Of a stretch of 64,000 nucleotides of DNA, positions 21,477 to 34,087 are shown in pieces. The translations under genes and the position numbers were made by a program. Under the pieces are notes generated by a model. The model made no database searches, was not told the origin of the DNA, and saw nothing but the letters and a program-made list of their open reading frames with translations. The stretch's first letter is position 1. The number at the start of each line of letters is the position of its first letter. Source of the stretch: Cladopsammia gracilis (taxonomy: Eukaryota; Cnidaria; Anthozoa; Scleractinia; Dendrophylliidae); contig JAJGOT010000261.1 in the NCBI GenBank assembly GCA_022457155.1, positions 623,001 through 687,000 of the forward strand, in the 5' to 3' direction.

Positions 21477-22444
21477 TGCCGGAAACTGTAATTTTTAAGG
21501 GATATAAAATAATAAGCTGCTAGCCCAGACCATATATAAGAACTAACCCTTTCGATACACCGGAAATACTGGAATCAGTGCTTAACCCTAAATACTAAAA
21601 TCAGTGCTTCAACCCTAGATACTGTAATCCGACCCTAAATTACACTGCAATATATCTAAATACATTACAATAAGGGATACATGAAGTACCATACATTATG
21701 ATCAGGGATACACCAAGTACCTAGGCTTTCGCCCGGCGACCTACCACTGACAAAAAGCCCGTGGACTTTGGGAACGGAATTGCAGCATTTCAGAAAGAAG
21801 ACTTGTTTTACCCACTTCACCTGTTACCAGCTGAAAAATGAATGTGAATATATATGAAATAATCATACATGAAGTGATCCTTGCAGTTATGTTAGCAACT
21901 TAAGAAGTTGCTTTGAAGAAACCTGGAGAAGAAACAGCAAACAAACACGGCTTGAATTTTTTTCAGTTTTCTCAGGAGCCGGCTCCTCGTTTTCTTTGTA
22001 ACAGCTTAAGTTGTTTACATCACTACGAGAATCTATACCTTCACTCATAACTTTAAAAAGTTACGGCATAAGTTTTTTTTCAGAACTAATGTATCCAAAT
22101 CTTATAGTGAAAATAAAGCACTATCCTATATAAAACACTATATTGCACTCAATAGAGCAAAAAAAATACGTTGAATTGTGTACGGATTAACTGTTAAAGT
22201 TCAGAACTCTCCCAAGCAATTTTTCTCTTATCATTGGTTTATCTGAAAACTTTATATGAAATCTTGGCACATTTGAATCGATTGTCTCCATATTTCTGCC
22301 TTGATACGGATTTTGCATTTACCATAATGGCTCTCTTCTTTGCAGGGATTAAAATGAAGTTTTAGGGAGAGAAGAGAATCCGCTGAGCAAAGTAACGCAT
22401 TTTATCTCTTTAAGTGCAAAAGGGTACAAAAAATCCCAAGACTA

Positions 22445-25400
22445 CTAGACACGGGATGTTCTTTCTAACTTGGGAAGATCCTCGCATTGGACAGTTATAC
22501 TGGGAAGATACCCGTTTGATGAACACGGACGAATAGGTCGCAACAAGGTTCCTTCGTTCATGTTGTCATTAGCATGGTTCTTACTCTCCGTGACTGCGAT
22601 GTCCTTCGATGGCGGATCATTCTCTGGTGAGTAACAAAAACTTACACCGCTTTTCCGCAACCTTTTTTTGTCGTCGACTCTTTGCTGAACAGTGACGTCA
22701 CTAACGACGTTCTCCATCTCCTCGTCACTTACAAATACGTCATCTAAACAAACCTGTGCTGCATTTCCGTTGATCAGCGGCTCGCATTCAGGTACATGTT
22801 CCTTCATATAACCCGTGCTCAACCGTCCATGATTTCCTATTACTATTGAAGGTGTAGCGGGACAGACCGTGAATGCGCTATGGCGTCGTTTAGGTGCCTT
22901 TTCTTCTTTGTCAGTTTCAGACAAGTCCTTAAATCCTACTTGACTTTGGCCATCGCTTGGAAACGAATTTTTCCCGAAGCTGTATTCCATGATTGAGTAA
23001 GCAGATAGAGTCCTGCCAATAACAGGCACCGGTTTAACTGGTAATTTCATTTCTGGCTTGTCCAAATCGCCATCGTTTTGCAAAAACGTTTGAGGTGAAT
23101 TCGCCATTTCCTGTTTATTTTCAAAGTTGAATGCCGACGAACTTTTCTCTTGACAATGTTTGCATGAGCTGTTTTGGTTGACATTTACTGGTGTAAATAC
23201 CCTTTGTGTGTCACCTGTAATCTGATTTACCATACTGGACGTATTGTTTGCACCTGTGATATCTGCGTCACTTTTGTTTAATTGTATGCCTCCGCTTTCA
23301 TTCGCCAGCTGTGATCCAATCGGTGTATGCAATGTTTCTTTAGTTTCAATATTCTTCTCCGCCGTGTCGTTTCTACATTTTACGCTTACCACTGCTGAGA
23401 GACCATCATATCCACTAGTTTCCCTTCGCTTCCCATGACATTCCGTAGGCACGCTCAGGGTTACCTGCGTCCAATCAAACTTTGAAGGAGGGCTGTTTTC
23501 AAAACTCCCATCGCTTCCTGTGTTTGTTCGGTTTCCATCAATCCCAGCTGCATTAGGGGGGGTCCCCTGTGTCCCATCACTTCCCGCGCTCTTCAGACTT
23601 GAACACGAACACGTCATCCGGGAATTTATAGAACAAAGGCTCTGCATACTGGCCTGGTCTGAGAGGAGGATTATTGGTCCTTTCCCGCTAAGAGCGTTGC
23701 ATAATTCGTTGTAGCCCCGCGGTAGCGCATTCAGACTGGACGCCGTTGACGCGCTTCTAAGGCTAAAAGACGATGGTGACACTGCTCCCCTTCGAAGGTG
23801 GAGAGGATAGAGCGATCTGTTTGGCAACGGAGTCTTTGGAGTTTCCTTTAAACTTTCTGTCGGTGATACACCTTTCTTGCCTCTAGGAACATGGAGAAAT
23901 GTGTTTTCCCCTGTTGTTAGGGAACCTGTTAAAGAAGATCAAACGGTTTTACTTCTGCAACCTCACAGAAGGACATGCAGACTTCTGAAATGACTGAATG
24001 TATCACTAACAACAGAGTCAAATCAAAACATTGTCATAGTCCTAGGATCTGAAAGAGATTTGGAATCAAGCGTTCTTGAGAGCCAACGCCATGGTGACCT
24101 TGGCTTGCTAGAACCCTTTTTCAGAAAAGAAAAGCCAAAAAAATAACTTGATATTGTTGAAACCTAAGACGACCTTCAAATCAGAGGGGCAAAACAGGGT
24201 GCTGGGTGTACGATATAGACTCAGCGTTAACTGATAAATAAGGTAAATTGTCATGGCAACCACGAAAGTAGGCACTCTGTGAAGTTATTTACCTGGACTT
24301 GAAAAGTAAAACTGTAATCCCCCCCCACCCAAAAAAAAAAAAAAAAAAATTGAATTCAGTTAGCAAAATGACAAAAAATATTGTGTACCGCAAAACGGCA
24401 AATGTAAAGCTTTTGTCAAACCAAGGCACTATATTTGTCTTAGTGGACTCTTCTAATTTCTCCTAGCTTCCAAATCTATCATCTATAGCCTAAGGAGACG
24501 TTTTACCTTGTGTTTGGTCTCGTGTTATGTCAGTGGCTGATTGTAACCTTGATGGTGGATCAAACTTGAGAGTTATCTTATCTGCAGACATTTCCTTCTG
24601 AGGATTGTGATCCGAAGATAATGAATTCAAAGACTTGCTCCGACTCACATTGGAGCGCTTCGAGGGCCTCAGTAATTTTGACATTGATCGCAAAGACCAG
24701 AAAGATGACTTCTTCAGGCTTCCTCTTGGAGTCATGGTGCAACTGATCGAGACTTCGGAGGCGGGATAACTGCGGTCTGTCTGTCTCTCGCTGCACAGCG
24801 ACGCAAAGTTGTAGCCATATGCACCATCACCGTTTTCGCACTGTGGTCTCTGATTGTGCATGGACGTGAGGGCATGAGAGAAAGCCACGCGCCTCTTTTT
24901 GGGCGGCAAGTTGAGCCTCGCTTTGGCGTAGGTATAGAAGAGAGAGAAGTTGCTCGCGACCACGGACACTGGTAAGGCGATGACCAGCACTCCACATATT
25001 GCGCATGCGCTACCAACGGTCTTTCCAATCCATGTGCGAGGATATACCTCACCATATCCAACCTGTCGTATTAAATTACATTACTTTAGAGTTCGAATCA
25101 ACAAATTTTTAGAAACGGATTTTACTATAAAAGTTAACGCTAAAAACCAACGACGTTTCGGCCGTTCAACGGTCATTTTCAAGTTGAGGAATAAAATTGT
25201 TAACATGAGCTTATATAATCAATTGTAAAAATGCTAATGAGATACTGACTAAAACTCTAAAATATTTACATAGAAACAATATGAGAAAATTGCGGCAAGG
25301 ATAATAAAAGAAACGCTAATACGAAATGGACAATATAAATCAGGTAAACACTTTTGCACGGATCGAATCACAGGGAATCACTCTGTTTGTTCAGCTTCGG

Positions 25401-28400
25401 TTGAAGAGTGATTCGATCCGTGCAAAAGTGTTTACCTGATTTATATTGTCCATTTCCTATTAGCGTTTCTTTTATTATCCTTGCCGCAATTTTCTCATAT
25501 TGTTTCTATGTAAATATTTTAGAGTTTTAGTCAGTATCTCATTAGCATTCTTACAATTGATTATATAAGCGTATATTAACAATTTTATTCCTCAACTTGA
25601 AAATGACCGTTGAACGGTCGAAACGGCGTTGTTTTTTTAGCGTTACCTTTTATAGTAAAATACTTTAGGTTTACTGGTAAGATTTCCGTATAACCCCATA
25701 CATTAATTATGCATGTATGTGCTATTGTTTTGCTTTTGGAGTTCTATTGTTTTGGCTTTTGTTTCAGTTTTAAGAACGGTATGCATAACTAATGTATGGG
25801 GTTATACGGAAATCTTTCCGAGTTACTTTTGACAGTCCCCTCTTTCACCTCCATAGACTTTTGTTATACCTCCAAATGCCCTTTTCGACTGGGTGACATG
25901 CCTACGACTCCCAAGGGAGTTGGAAGGCTCCTGTGTATACTAAGAAAAATCAAGTCACTCGTGGGATATTAACGGTATATCACTCCAAACTATTGCATAA
26001 CTAGTATTGTGAGTGTCTCCTTCCCTTGGCGCACACCTCTTACAAGAGACGAGACAGAAGACTGGGGACGAGTCTGATATAACCTTAACGAATGATCATA
26101 GTGGGACCTGAGGCATTTTAACTGTTCCTAGTGCAATAATTCATGCACAGTTGATGTCAATGAGCTTTAACGCGTTTTGCATATCTCCAACAAATATAGA
26201 ATAGTTAAAATGATTGTATTTTTGAATACCAATAAACGATATAGCGTCTGGAAATACAAGTGAATGGCTGACTGTACACTATGAACTCGAACCATGAAAA
26301 CTCACCGTTGTCATGGTGATGACTGCCCACCACATGCTGTCGGGCACGCTCTTGAAGTCGCTGTCCAACTGTTGTCTCTCTAAAAAATACACAAAAGAGG
26401 CAAACACCACCATAACAAATCCCATGATCACCAGCAGGAGGCATAACTCGCTGGAGCTTGCCTTCAGAGTGTTCACCAGCACTTGAAGTACGTACGAGAG
26501 CTTAAAGAGCTGAAAAATACGTGCTGCTTTGAACATGACCAGCATCTCCAAAAATGGGATCTTCTCCAGGGACGGGTGGAAAAACAACACGTATAAGAGG
26601 ACCAGAGGTATGAGGTCCATCCAGGTGTAGGGGCTCTTTAAAAAGGCTCTTTTATCGGGTGAAAAAAGGAGCCTAAGTGCAAAGTCCATGGTGAACCATG
26701 ATATGCAGATGAGGTGAATGACGGATAGGGCGATGTAGCGAGGCGCGGTTTTGTCGCTAAAATAATCGAGCGTTGATAAGGCGAATTTGATTATGTAGGC
26801 TGTGAAGACGACAAACGATACGATCCCTACCAACTGCCAAGAAAGAAAAGAAGTAATTTTTAAACTAAGTGAACTCAACATACACGTTCTACTTGATTAT
26901 AAAGCATTTTAAACCTTCCGTGCACTGCCACAAGCCCCCAAAATCAAACAGCACCATAAGAAAGTACTTCTCAATAGCTTTTATTTGAATGCCAAACTAT
27001 ATGATTTCATCCACAGACTCAATAGCTTTCATCTGAATAGTTTTAGGATGTCATCCACAGACTCAAACGTTAAAACCAACTTGTACAGCATAAGAAACAG
27101 TACCACAGAAAAGTACTGCTCAATAACTTTCATTTGAATGGTCGCACTTTAGTATTTTATCCACAGACTCAAACGTTAGAACCACCTTGTACAGCATAAT
27201 AAACAGTACCACAGGAAAGTACTGCTCAGTAGCTTTCATTTGAATGGCCACACTTTAGGATTTCATCCACAGACTCACAAGTTAGAATCACCTTGTACAG
27301 TATAATAAACAGTACCACAGGAAAGTACTGCTCAGTAGCTTTCATTTGAATGGTCACACTTTTAGGATTTCATCCACAGACTCAAACGTTAAAACCAACT
27401 TGTACAGCATAAGAAATAGTACCACAGAAAAGTACTGCTCAATAGCTTTCATTTTAATGGTCACACTTTAGGATTTTATCCACAGATTCAAAAGTTAGAA
27501 CCACCTTGTACAGCATAATAAACAGCACCACAGGAAAGTACAGCTCAGTAGCTTTCATTTGAATGGTCACACATTAGGATTTTATCCCCAGACTCAAAAG
27601 TTAGAACCACATTGTACAGTATAATAAACAGTACCGCAGGAAAGTACTGCTTAATAGCTTTCATTTGAATAGTCAATTAACTTTCTACGTAACTGATGCA
27701 TTATTCTAACCTTTGCCCAGAATGAAGTGTAGGGCTCCTCAAGGCTTTTCCAAACCTTGGGCTGATACCGGGACCACCACGATGGCCCATCATCCACGTC
27801 CTCAAAAAGCCCCGAATCCTTAGACTGGAAATCGTCGCTGAGTTCCTCTTCAAATCCAGGAAGTTTGAAATATTTGAGTTTCTCCTGTTTTTCTTTGTGT
27901 TGCTTGTAATTCTCCCAGCAACAAGTTTCTACCTGTTATAAATAAGCAAATGCATAACTAGGCATGAAAGCTGTGAAAATGAAAAACGAAGGTACATAGA
28001 GTGATGCAGTGAATATGACAAATAGGCAGAGAAACAAACGATGCTCCAGATCGAAAAGGCCAAAACAGAGATTTGCCGTACATGCGCTAATTTAAATCGT
28101 AATTCTGCCTCAGGCGTTACTGATCGTTTAAGCGGACGCGCGTGGAGTTATGGGGCGGATGCACTGAATCCTTACCATGACGCCTTTTCCCGCGCTTTTC
28201 CGACGCCTTGTACCGAGGCAAATGTTAATTTGTCTTTGGTTATCTTCAGCTCAATCACAGGAAGCAGGTATTAATTATTTAAGAGTTTGACATCCATTTG
28301 GTTGATTAAGAATTTGAGCGCTTTGTAAACAGCTTTACCTCCGTTGAAAGTGGAATCGAGTAACAGTGTAGGCGATTAGAACTGAATTGAAACGCACGCA

Positions 28401-31400
28401 ATACAGTCCTGGTTCGATTTCTCATGGTCGGTTAGTTGTTACGTTTCTTTTCCTGTTAGGTTTTTGCTAGTTCTCCTGTAAAAAAGATTATTTCTAACTC
28501 TATCTGGGATTCTAGGACCACAGAAACTTCTGAAAGTTTGTCACTTAGCTTCATCGTGAAGTATATTTGGTGTGACACTCGACGCACAAACGACTCTTTT
28601 TAATACGGGGTATGTAAAATAACTCTGTTTGCTTATCTAAATGGCTGTTGATGTCCAACTTCTCGCTTTCTTATTTTTGCCTTGTCAAGCAGACAGTGAG
28701 GAAAATAAAGAAAGCCATCAACTTAAGGCGCTTTCACTCGACAAACTAAAGTTAGCAAACTCGTGTTGGAAAACTCCAAAAAGTTGGCTAATAATCACAC
28801 AACAACTTCCGTACAGCTCAACATAGTTCTCAGAGTTTTTTCTTCTCGAAGGAAGAAGAGTAAGGACTCTTCGAAACAATGTTGCACATACTGAAGTTGC
28901 AACAAACGTTCATAAGTCAAATGCAAGTTTACCAACACAAAAAAGTTGGCGGAAAAGTTGGTAAGTGGAATAAAAACAAGTTCTATATTTGTCGCGAACA
29001 GTTTACCAGCAAGTTTGCTAACTGTTGATGTGCCGTTCACACACGCCAACTTGAGTTTGACAACTCAAGTTTGCTAGCTTTAGTTTGTCGTGTGGAGACG
29101 CCTTTTGAGATTCTGTTTCGATGTACTACTGAACCCTAGTGATCATCGACGAGTTCCTCTTTACAATAACACTACATTCACAAACAGACAGGCGGACTGA
29201 GATTATAGACTCGGATTCAACACTAAGGGTAGTTTCTTGGTGTTGCGGATGGTGTGATCACCAAATGACGTAAAACAAAAGATTCAAAAGACACTGAACA
29301 ATACCCACATCACAACACAAAAGCTAACCAACAATGGCTTCCGCAACACCAAGAAACACCCACACTAAGCGATGTAGCATTGATGTAGTACGTGTTACTA
29401 AATCGTTTATCAGATTCAGTATTGCACGAACATAAACATACATCATACTTGTCAAGAAATACATTTTTGTGCCAATTATTTTCAATCAATGTCAGGTTTG
29501 AAATTGATGTCTTGATAAGAAGATCGCCCACCTTTTATCCGAAAATTACCCTTTTTTTTCTTGTTAGCGATTTTTTAAATGCCATTAAAAAGCTTTGAGA
29601 CAGACATATTATATGGTTCCAACATCGAAAGTACTGTGTTTATTATGCTGTAGAAGGTGATTCTAACAGAGTCTGTGTACGAAATACCAAAGTCTGGCCA
29701 TTCAAATGAAATCTGCTGAGCAGTACTTTCTGGACAGTGATACTGTTTATCATGCTACAGCAGTACAAGGTGGTTTCATCCTATTTTGAGTTTATAAACA
29801 AAAGCCTAAATTGTCACATTCAAATTTAGGTTAAAGAGGGGGATTTTCCTTTGGTTTAAGAAAAATGTTTGATTTTTTTCCAATTTTAAGCATTAGCAAC
29901 ATGGCATTGAGTGGTTGAAGAAAGGAAGTAACGCGTGATATGTTAATAATACTAATTTATTATTGCTTAATACGTGACCACCTTACCGCGCCAGTTTTAT
30001 TTCTAAAAAGCATTTTATCACATTGTTTATTCGGTAGACAAACATCTTCACTGTTAATGGAAGGTTGTTTATACTTGTTCTTAGTAAAACCACAATGTAT
30101 GGAAAGACAAAAAAGGTTTTATGTTGTTTTATTTTATCCCATTCAAATTTGGTAAATAATTTTCTTTTAGCTTATCAGGTTTAAAGTTGGAAAAATCACC
30201 TTACAACTTAATAAAACAGTGTCCTGGATTGCTGAATGTTTTGTGGTCGAATTAATTGCGCCCCCTAAAAACCTGCACCAGTTTTTTTTTATACTTTTCT
30301 GTTTAGCTTTGTAGTTTTGAATCAAGAAAATGGCTTTCATATTGACTCTTCACTCCTTTCATTTTCCTTTTAGGGCGGAGTATTAAGTAGCTTGTTAGTT
30401 ATTCTCACGAATGAAAATGTCGAGCTTATCTAGAGTTGCCAATAACCTGTATGATAAACAATGGTAATGCTTGTTTCACTGGCCAATTTGCATTTAGAAT
30501 GACAAGTTAATTCGAGAAAAATTTTCGAATAAGTTATTAAGAGTAAATAACCCCAACTGTGGTTTTAACCTGGTATCTTTCCGCATGGGAAATAAACCTT
30601 ATTTCCACTTCTGTAAGAAAAAAAAAAATTCTAGTACAAAAGTGCAAAGCTTTTAGATAAAAGCACAAAGGAAACGTGAGAGGATAATAGCTTGCATCCA
30701 AGCACCTGTTTTCATGTTAGCATATCTCGCTTGGAATTTGAATTTGTTTATGAATATCGCTCTCCGCAATAGAATACATGCATTTAGGATATGTTCCCAT
30801 TTCCAGCCTCTGATCTATGGAAGTAAAACCAACGAGCGGATAGAACACCATAGACCGTTTACTTATCTTACAATACCCGTACGCCGGAACTGCAGTGGAG
30901 CAAAATAAAAACGGATAAGAAAGTTTGAAGGATTCGGGCATTAACGGTTAACCCCCTATAGTTCATTTCAAAGTCAATTTTCACAACATTTTTATTAATG
31001 ACCTCAGGGAAGGAAAAACTTAAATTATTGTCATAGTGAAAATGAATATTTTTTTTTGTACTTATCTTTTAAAAAGAGACAACAGACTCTCATAGATCTT
31101 AAGATGAAAATAACGAAGTTTTATTCGTTGGGTTGAAGTTTTTTTTTTCCGACAGAGATTCACGGCTTTGAAAGCGAATATATCTAAAAAGCGTTTTAAA
31201 TTTTTGCGTAGCTCTTGAAAGAGGACTTTAAATCGTCTGAGACTGAAAGCATTTTTTTGAGAAGGGAATGAAAAGGAAATTCTATACTGAAGGGTTCTTT
31301 AAATTAGTGAAATTTTTCATACCGCGCCGAGTTAGTGCTGCCGAGTCGCGCGCTGAGAGAAATCTTCAGTAAGCAACGGTCAGTCGATTTGTTGGCAGTC

Positions 31401-32605
31401 GAAACAATTAAATTCTATTTGTAGGTGCCTGTTTACACGAAGTTTGAGACAATGTCGAACCTTCGCAACCGCTAAACGATTTCTAAACAGATATCCACAG
31501 CCGTAATTTTTGTTTGGTGTCAGCTTAGCTTTCGATTAAGGTTTGCTTAATTGGTACCAACCGCAGCGAAATGCATAAAGAACGCTCTTGTTTCAGGCCA
31601 GTATTATATTCAGAAATAATTTCCCAAAACGTTTGATTGATTGGAATTCTAAAACTTGCTACCCTCGTAAAATTTTTATCCACTAATCCGTAAACGAAAT
31701 TGTTCTTGTTTGTCTTTCGCTTTGGTTCAATTCATTTTTACGCAGATCGATTTATCGACCCTCAAAATGAATGTAAACATGTTATGAAAACCAATATAAA
31801 GAGGTTTCGCACAACGGCAGAAAGGAACAGATCTAGTAAATGAAAAAAATCTTTTCAATTGAGGTTAAATCCTTGGCGCATGTATAGCAGTCAAAACCCC
31901 ATTTCATATTGATGCAGAATAATTAAAACACATTTATTCTCCGTGTTTGTTTTTTTACTGCAGTGTGATCTTAATCGAGTTTTCCATTTTGATATCCTAG
32001 CTTACTTTCGTTGAACCCATCTAGGTTTTGGTAGCTTTAACATGTTCGCATTCTGCAGCTATAAGTATGTCAAGCAGGGCCTCTCGAGGCAAAACATAAA
32101 GCCAGGTTTTTAAATAGTGAGGCAAGGACAAGCACAGACACAGACACAAGAGCAAGAGTCCATACAAACTGTTTAAAACACAAACAGACGGACAAAGACT
32201 CTGATCTCAGTCGTCATTCGCACTGCTTTGGTCTTGGACTGCATGGCGATCGAGCAGGCATTACAAAAGGAGAATGTTATCAGTTATTACCTGTTCTTCA
32301 TCAATGCCCCAAAATCCAAGCTCTTCTTCAAAAAGTGGTCCGCAGACATCGGACGGGCAATGCAGCCTTCCCGTGCGGTAAAAATTCAGTATCTGTGCGA
32401 ATACCCCAGGGTGTCTATCGAAGAAATACTCCCCTTTCGAGGCATCGTACTCTGGGGATCTTGCTACCGTCGTGTGATGCTCTCCAAGATAAGAAAGTCG
32501 AGTATCTGGGATTGTTTTCAGCGTACTTAAGAAGGTCTCGTGTCGCACTCCTCCAACATTCAGCACAATACGGTTGGAGCGCTTCTTTTCTTTACCAGAA
32601 GGCAT
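22445..32605 (-). CDS. Shaw/Kv3-like voltage-gated potassium channel subunit, divergent (gene A)
   Basis: Five exons: 32605-32291, 27932-27711, 26833-26306, 25062-24507, 23925-22445. They total 3102 nt, 1033 aa; an in-frame TGA two codons before the ATG fixes the start. The T1 tetramerisation domain (about residues 12-115) has the Shaw/Shab/Shal zinc motif HX5CX20CC (H82, C88, C109, C110). S1 starts near 181 and S2 has WFTMD (usually E). S4 is eroded: R1-R6 positions read E275, V278, K281, R284, Q287, K290. The pore reads TTVGYGE (354-360) with Glu in place of Asp. S6 has PVS (386-388) instead of PVP. A tail of about 630 residues is Ser/Thr-rich and ends in S-R-V, a possible class I PDZ ligand. 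Family role: plasma-membrane K+ channel subunit. These changes suggest a modulatory subunit needing a partner, but that is inference. Confidence 0.92.
24318..24349. repeat. C-run followed by A-run
   Basis: Eight C, then accc, then about 19 A, in intron 4 of Kv gene A. Simple low-complexity tract. Confidence 0.85.
25119..25661. mobile_element. Long foldback element, arms about 253 bp, in Kv gene A intron 3
   Basis: Left arm 25119-25371 and right arm 25408-25661 are almost perfect inverted copies around a 36-bp spacer. Near the outer end of each arm is an 'aacttgaaaatgaccgttga' segment followed by acgg(c/t)cgaaac, the same arrangement as in the terminal repeats of the Penelope-like element at 47.1-49.6 kb. 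It may therefore be two terminal repeats joined head to head. It ends 57 bp from the acceptor of the exon that encodes the filter. Confidence 0.9.
25681..25814. mobile_element. Short palindromic MITE
   Basis: gatttccgtataaccccata at the left is mirrored by tatggggttatacggaaatc at the right. Arms of about 25-30 bp; the centre has two 'ctattgtttt' units. In Kv gene A intron 3. Confidence 0.88.
26935..27675. repeat. 106-bp tandem repeat array, about seven units
   Basis: The unit runs from accaccttgtacagcataat through gtaccacaggaaagtactgc to catccacagactcaaaagtt. It fills most of the 877-bp intron 2 of Kv gene A. Relative to transcription it lies in the opposite orientation to the NOP53 arrays. 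Confidence 0.93.
28725..29104. mobile_element. Inverted-repeat MITE
   Basis: aaggcgctttcactcgacaa...actaaagttagcaaac at the left corresponds inversely to gtttgctagctttagtttgt...cgtgtggagacgcctt at the right. Several internal copies of 'aaagttgg' and 'agtttgcta' on both strands. Non-coding. Confidence 0.82.
29232..29358. mobile_element. Short inverted-repeat element
   Basis: gtttcttggtgttgcgga (left) and tccgcaacaccaagaaac (right) are perfect inverted copies around about 90 bp. Confidence 0.8.
29619..29785. repeat. Inverted copy of the 106-bp repeat
   Basis: About one and a half units in reverse orientation: cattcaaatgaaat, gcagtactttc, gtttatcatgctac, gtacaaggtggttt. Confidence 0.8.
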
Positions 32606-34087
32606 GCTTCAGCGAGATTTCACTCCGTAAAAAACCTGCCAATAATAAATCGGCCATCAGTGAGAGCGGGGCTAATGAAGCTCCAGAGAGTTCTTCACTA
32701 ATATTAAAATTTCGCCGTCACATCCGTAAAACAACCGACCCGATTTCACAGCCAGGTAGGCTTTCCGTTACTCACTTACTTAACGTATAGGCGATGCTTC
32801 TTAATTCTTAACAATTCTTCTAAAGCCGCGCTTTCACAGTGGTATCATTGTGAAAGAAACAACATCGATTTTAACAGTTGCGGTTTTTTTGTTGCCGCGC
32901 TGGCATTGTGTTTAAAGCGTTGTCTCGTCAACGACAGCTTTTAAAAAGTCTAAATTATTCCTGTTTTTCTCAAGCTGTTTTTCGCCGAAATGAAATGATT
33001 GAAAGGCGCACTTTAATGAATGACCAATCACCTCTTGTCTTGTGACGATGTTAGATGACAGTGATATTTCAAACTTCTGTCACGAACCAATAAATATTCT
33101 CATTCCATCTGCCCCCAGACGTCAATCATTAGGCGCCAAGAAATATTTCCTCAGTTATTGTCTTGACGCCGATCGCCGTTAAATTAAATATAGTCCAACT
33201 TTCAGTGAATTACTTCTTGATCAATATTAAAAACACCTTGAGTGCAAAATATATGACCGGAAAACGTAAAGAGTTTACATGTGTGCCGTAAGCCTTTTTT
33301 AAAGTGTTTTGGGAACATGTGAAACAACTGGTGAAAAGGTGTATATTGAAGTATACAAGAAACAAGCGAAACCTGTTATATCATTTTGAAAATACTTCAA
33401 ACTGATTTGCTGGGAGTACGAAAAAGTACTTATTTTTGTCACTTATCAGACTGCCCGCATTCTGGTCTCTTTAGGAAATTCAATATGTCACCGCTTTGGA
33501 TGTCTCGAAGACTGCTCATAATTGTCTAACTTCTTTTGAATATCCATGTAAATTAATGACTCCACGATTTTCTAAAGAGTTCGAACGTCGTTAAGCTTGA
33601 TGGTAAATTATTTATCAGTATTATTTGTCTTCACCCTAGGCTCTTAAGTTTCCAATGCAAAAAATGTTCGTGTGAAGGCCCAAGTAAAGACGTGACTTAG
33701 CATCTCATTGAATTTACCGCATGCAGTTGTGAAATCTAAAGAAAATGAGATTTCCTTGACACGCTGTCATGATCTCAGGTACGTGTAGGAAAATATCATT
33801 GCCGCAGGACAAGACAGTTGCTGTATAAATGTGAAGATCTCTTTCTCTTAAACAACTAATATCTCATGTTCACCCGGAAAATCAGCAATATCGGATTCTG
33901 AATTTGACGCTACAAATTAATTCAATTTCTTGTGTCAGTTCTAGAAGTAACTAACTGCAAAGATGACGGATTCTGTACTTTGATTTGGCCCTCCCATTTG
34001 AGTAGAAATAAGCTGCACCACAAATGCTTAAAACAACACAAAAAAGCTATGCCCCCCAACCCCCAAAACAAGTAGCGTAAATATTTA
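32606..34087. other. Upstream region of Kv gene A
   Basis: No ORF or element recognised. It should contain the promoter and 5' UTR of Kv gene A (minus strand); no clear core-promoter motif stands out. Confidence 0.4.

Larger units (their letters stand above)
19815..22444. other. Spacer between the orphan gene and Kv gene A
   Basis: Contains one MITE (20291-20528) and one tRNA-like remnant (21405-21476), each listed separately. No supported gene. The last 400 bp should include the 3' UTR of Kv gene A, which ends at 22445 on the minus strand. Confidence 0.5.
27933..32290 (-). other. Intron 1 of Kv gene A (4.36 kb)
   Basis: Separates the main T1 exon from the exon starting VETCCW. It holds three repeat features listed separately (28725-29104, 29232-29358, 29619-29785). 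A GC-richer segment at 28041-28270 keeps a 77-codon plus-strand frame open but resembles nothing I know. The rest is AT-rich with several poly-T runs and no gene that I can see. Confidence 0.6.

Noticed and set aside
32335..32790. 151-aa plus-strand ORF
   Set aside because: Antisense shadow of the Kv gene A T1 exon.
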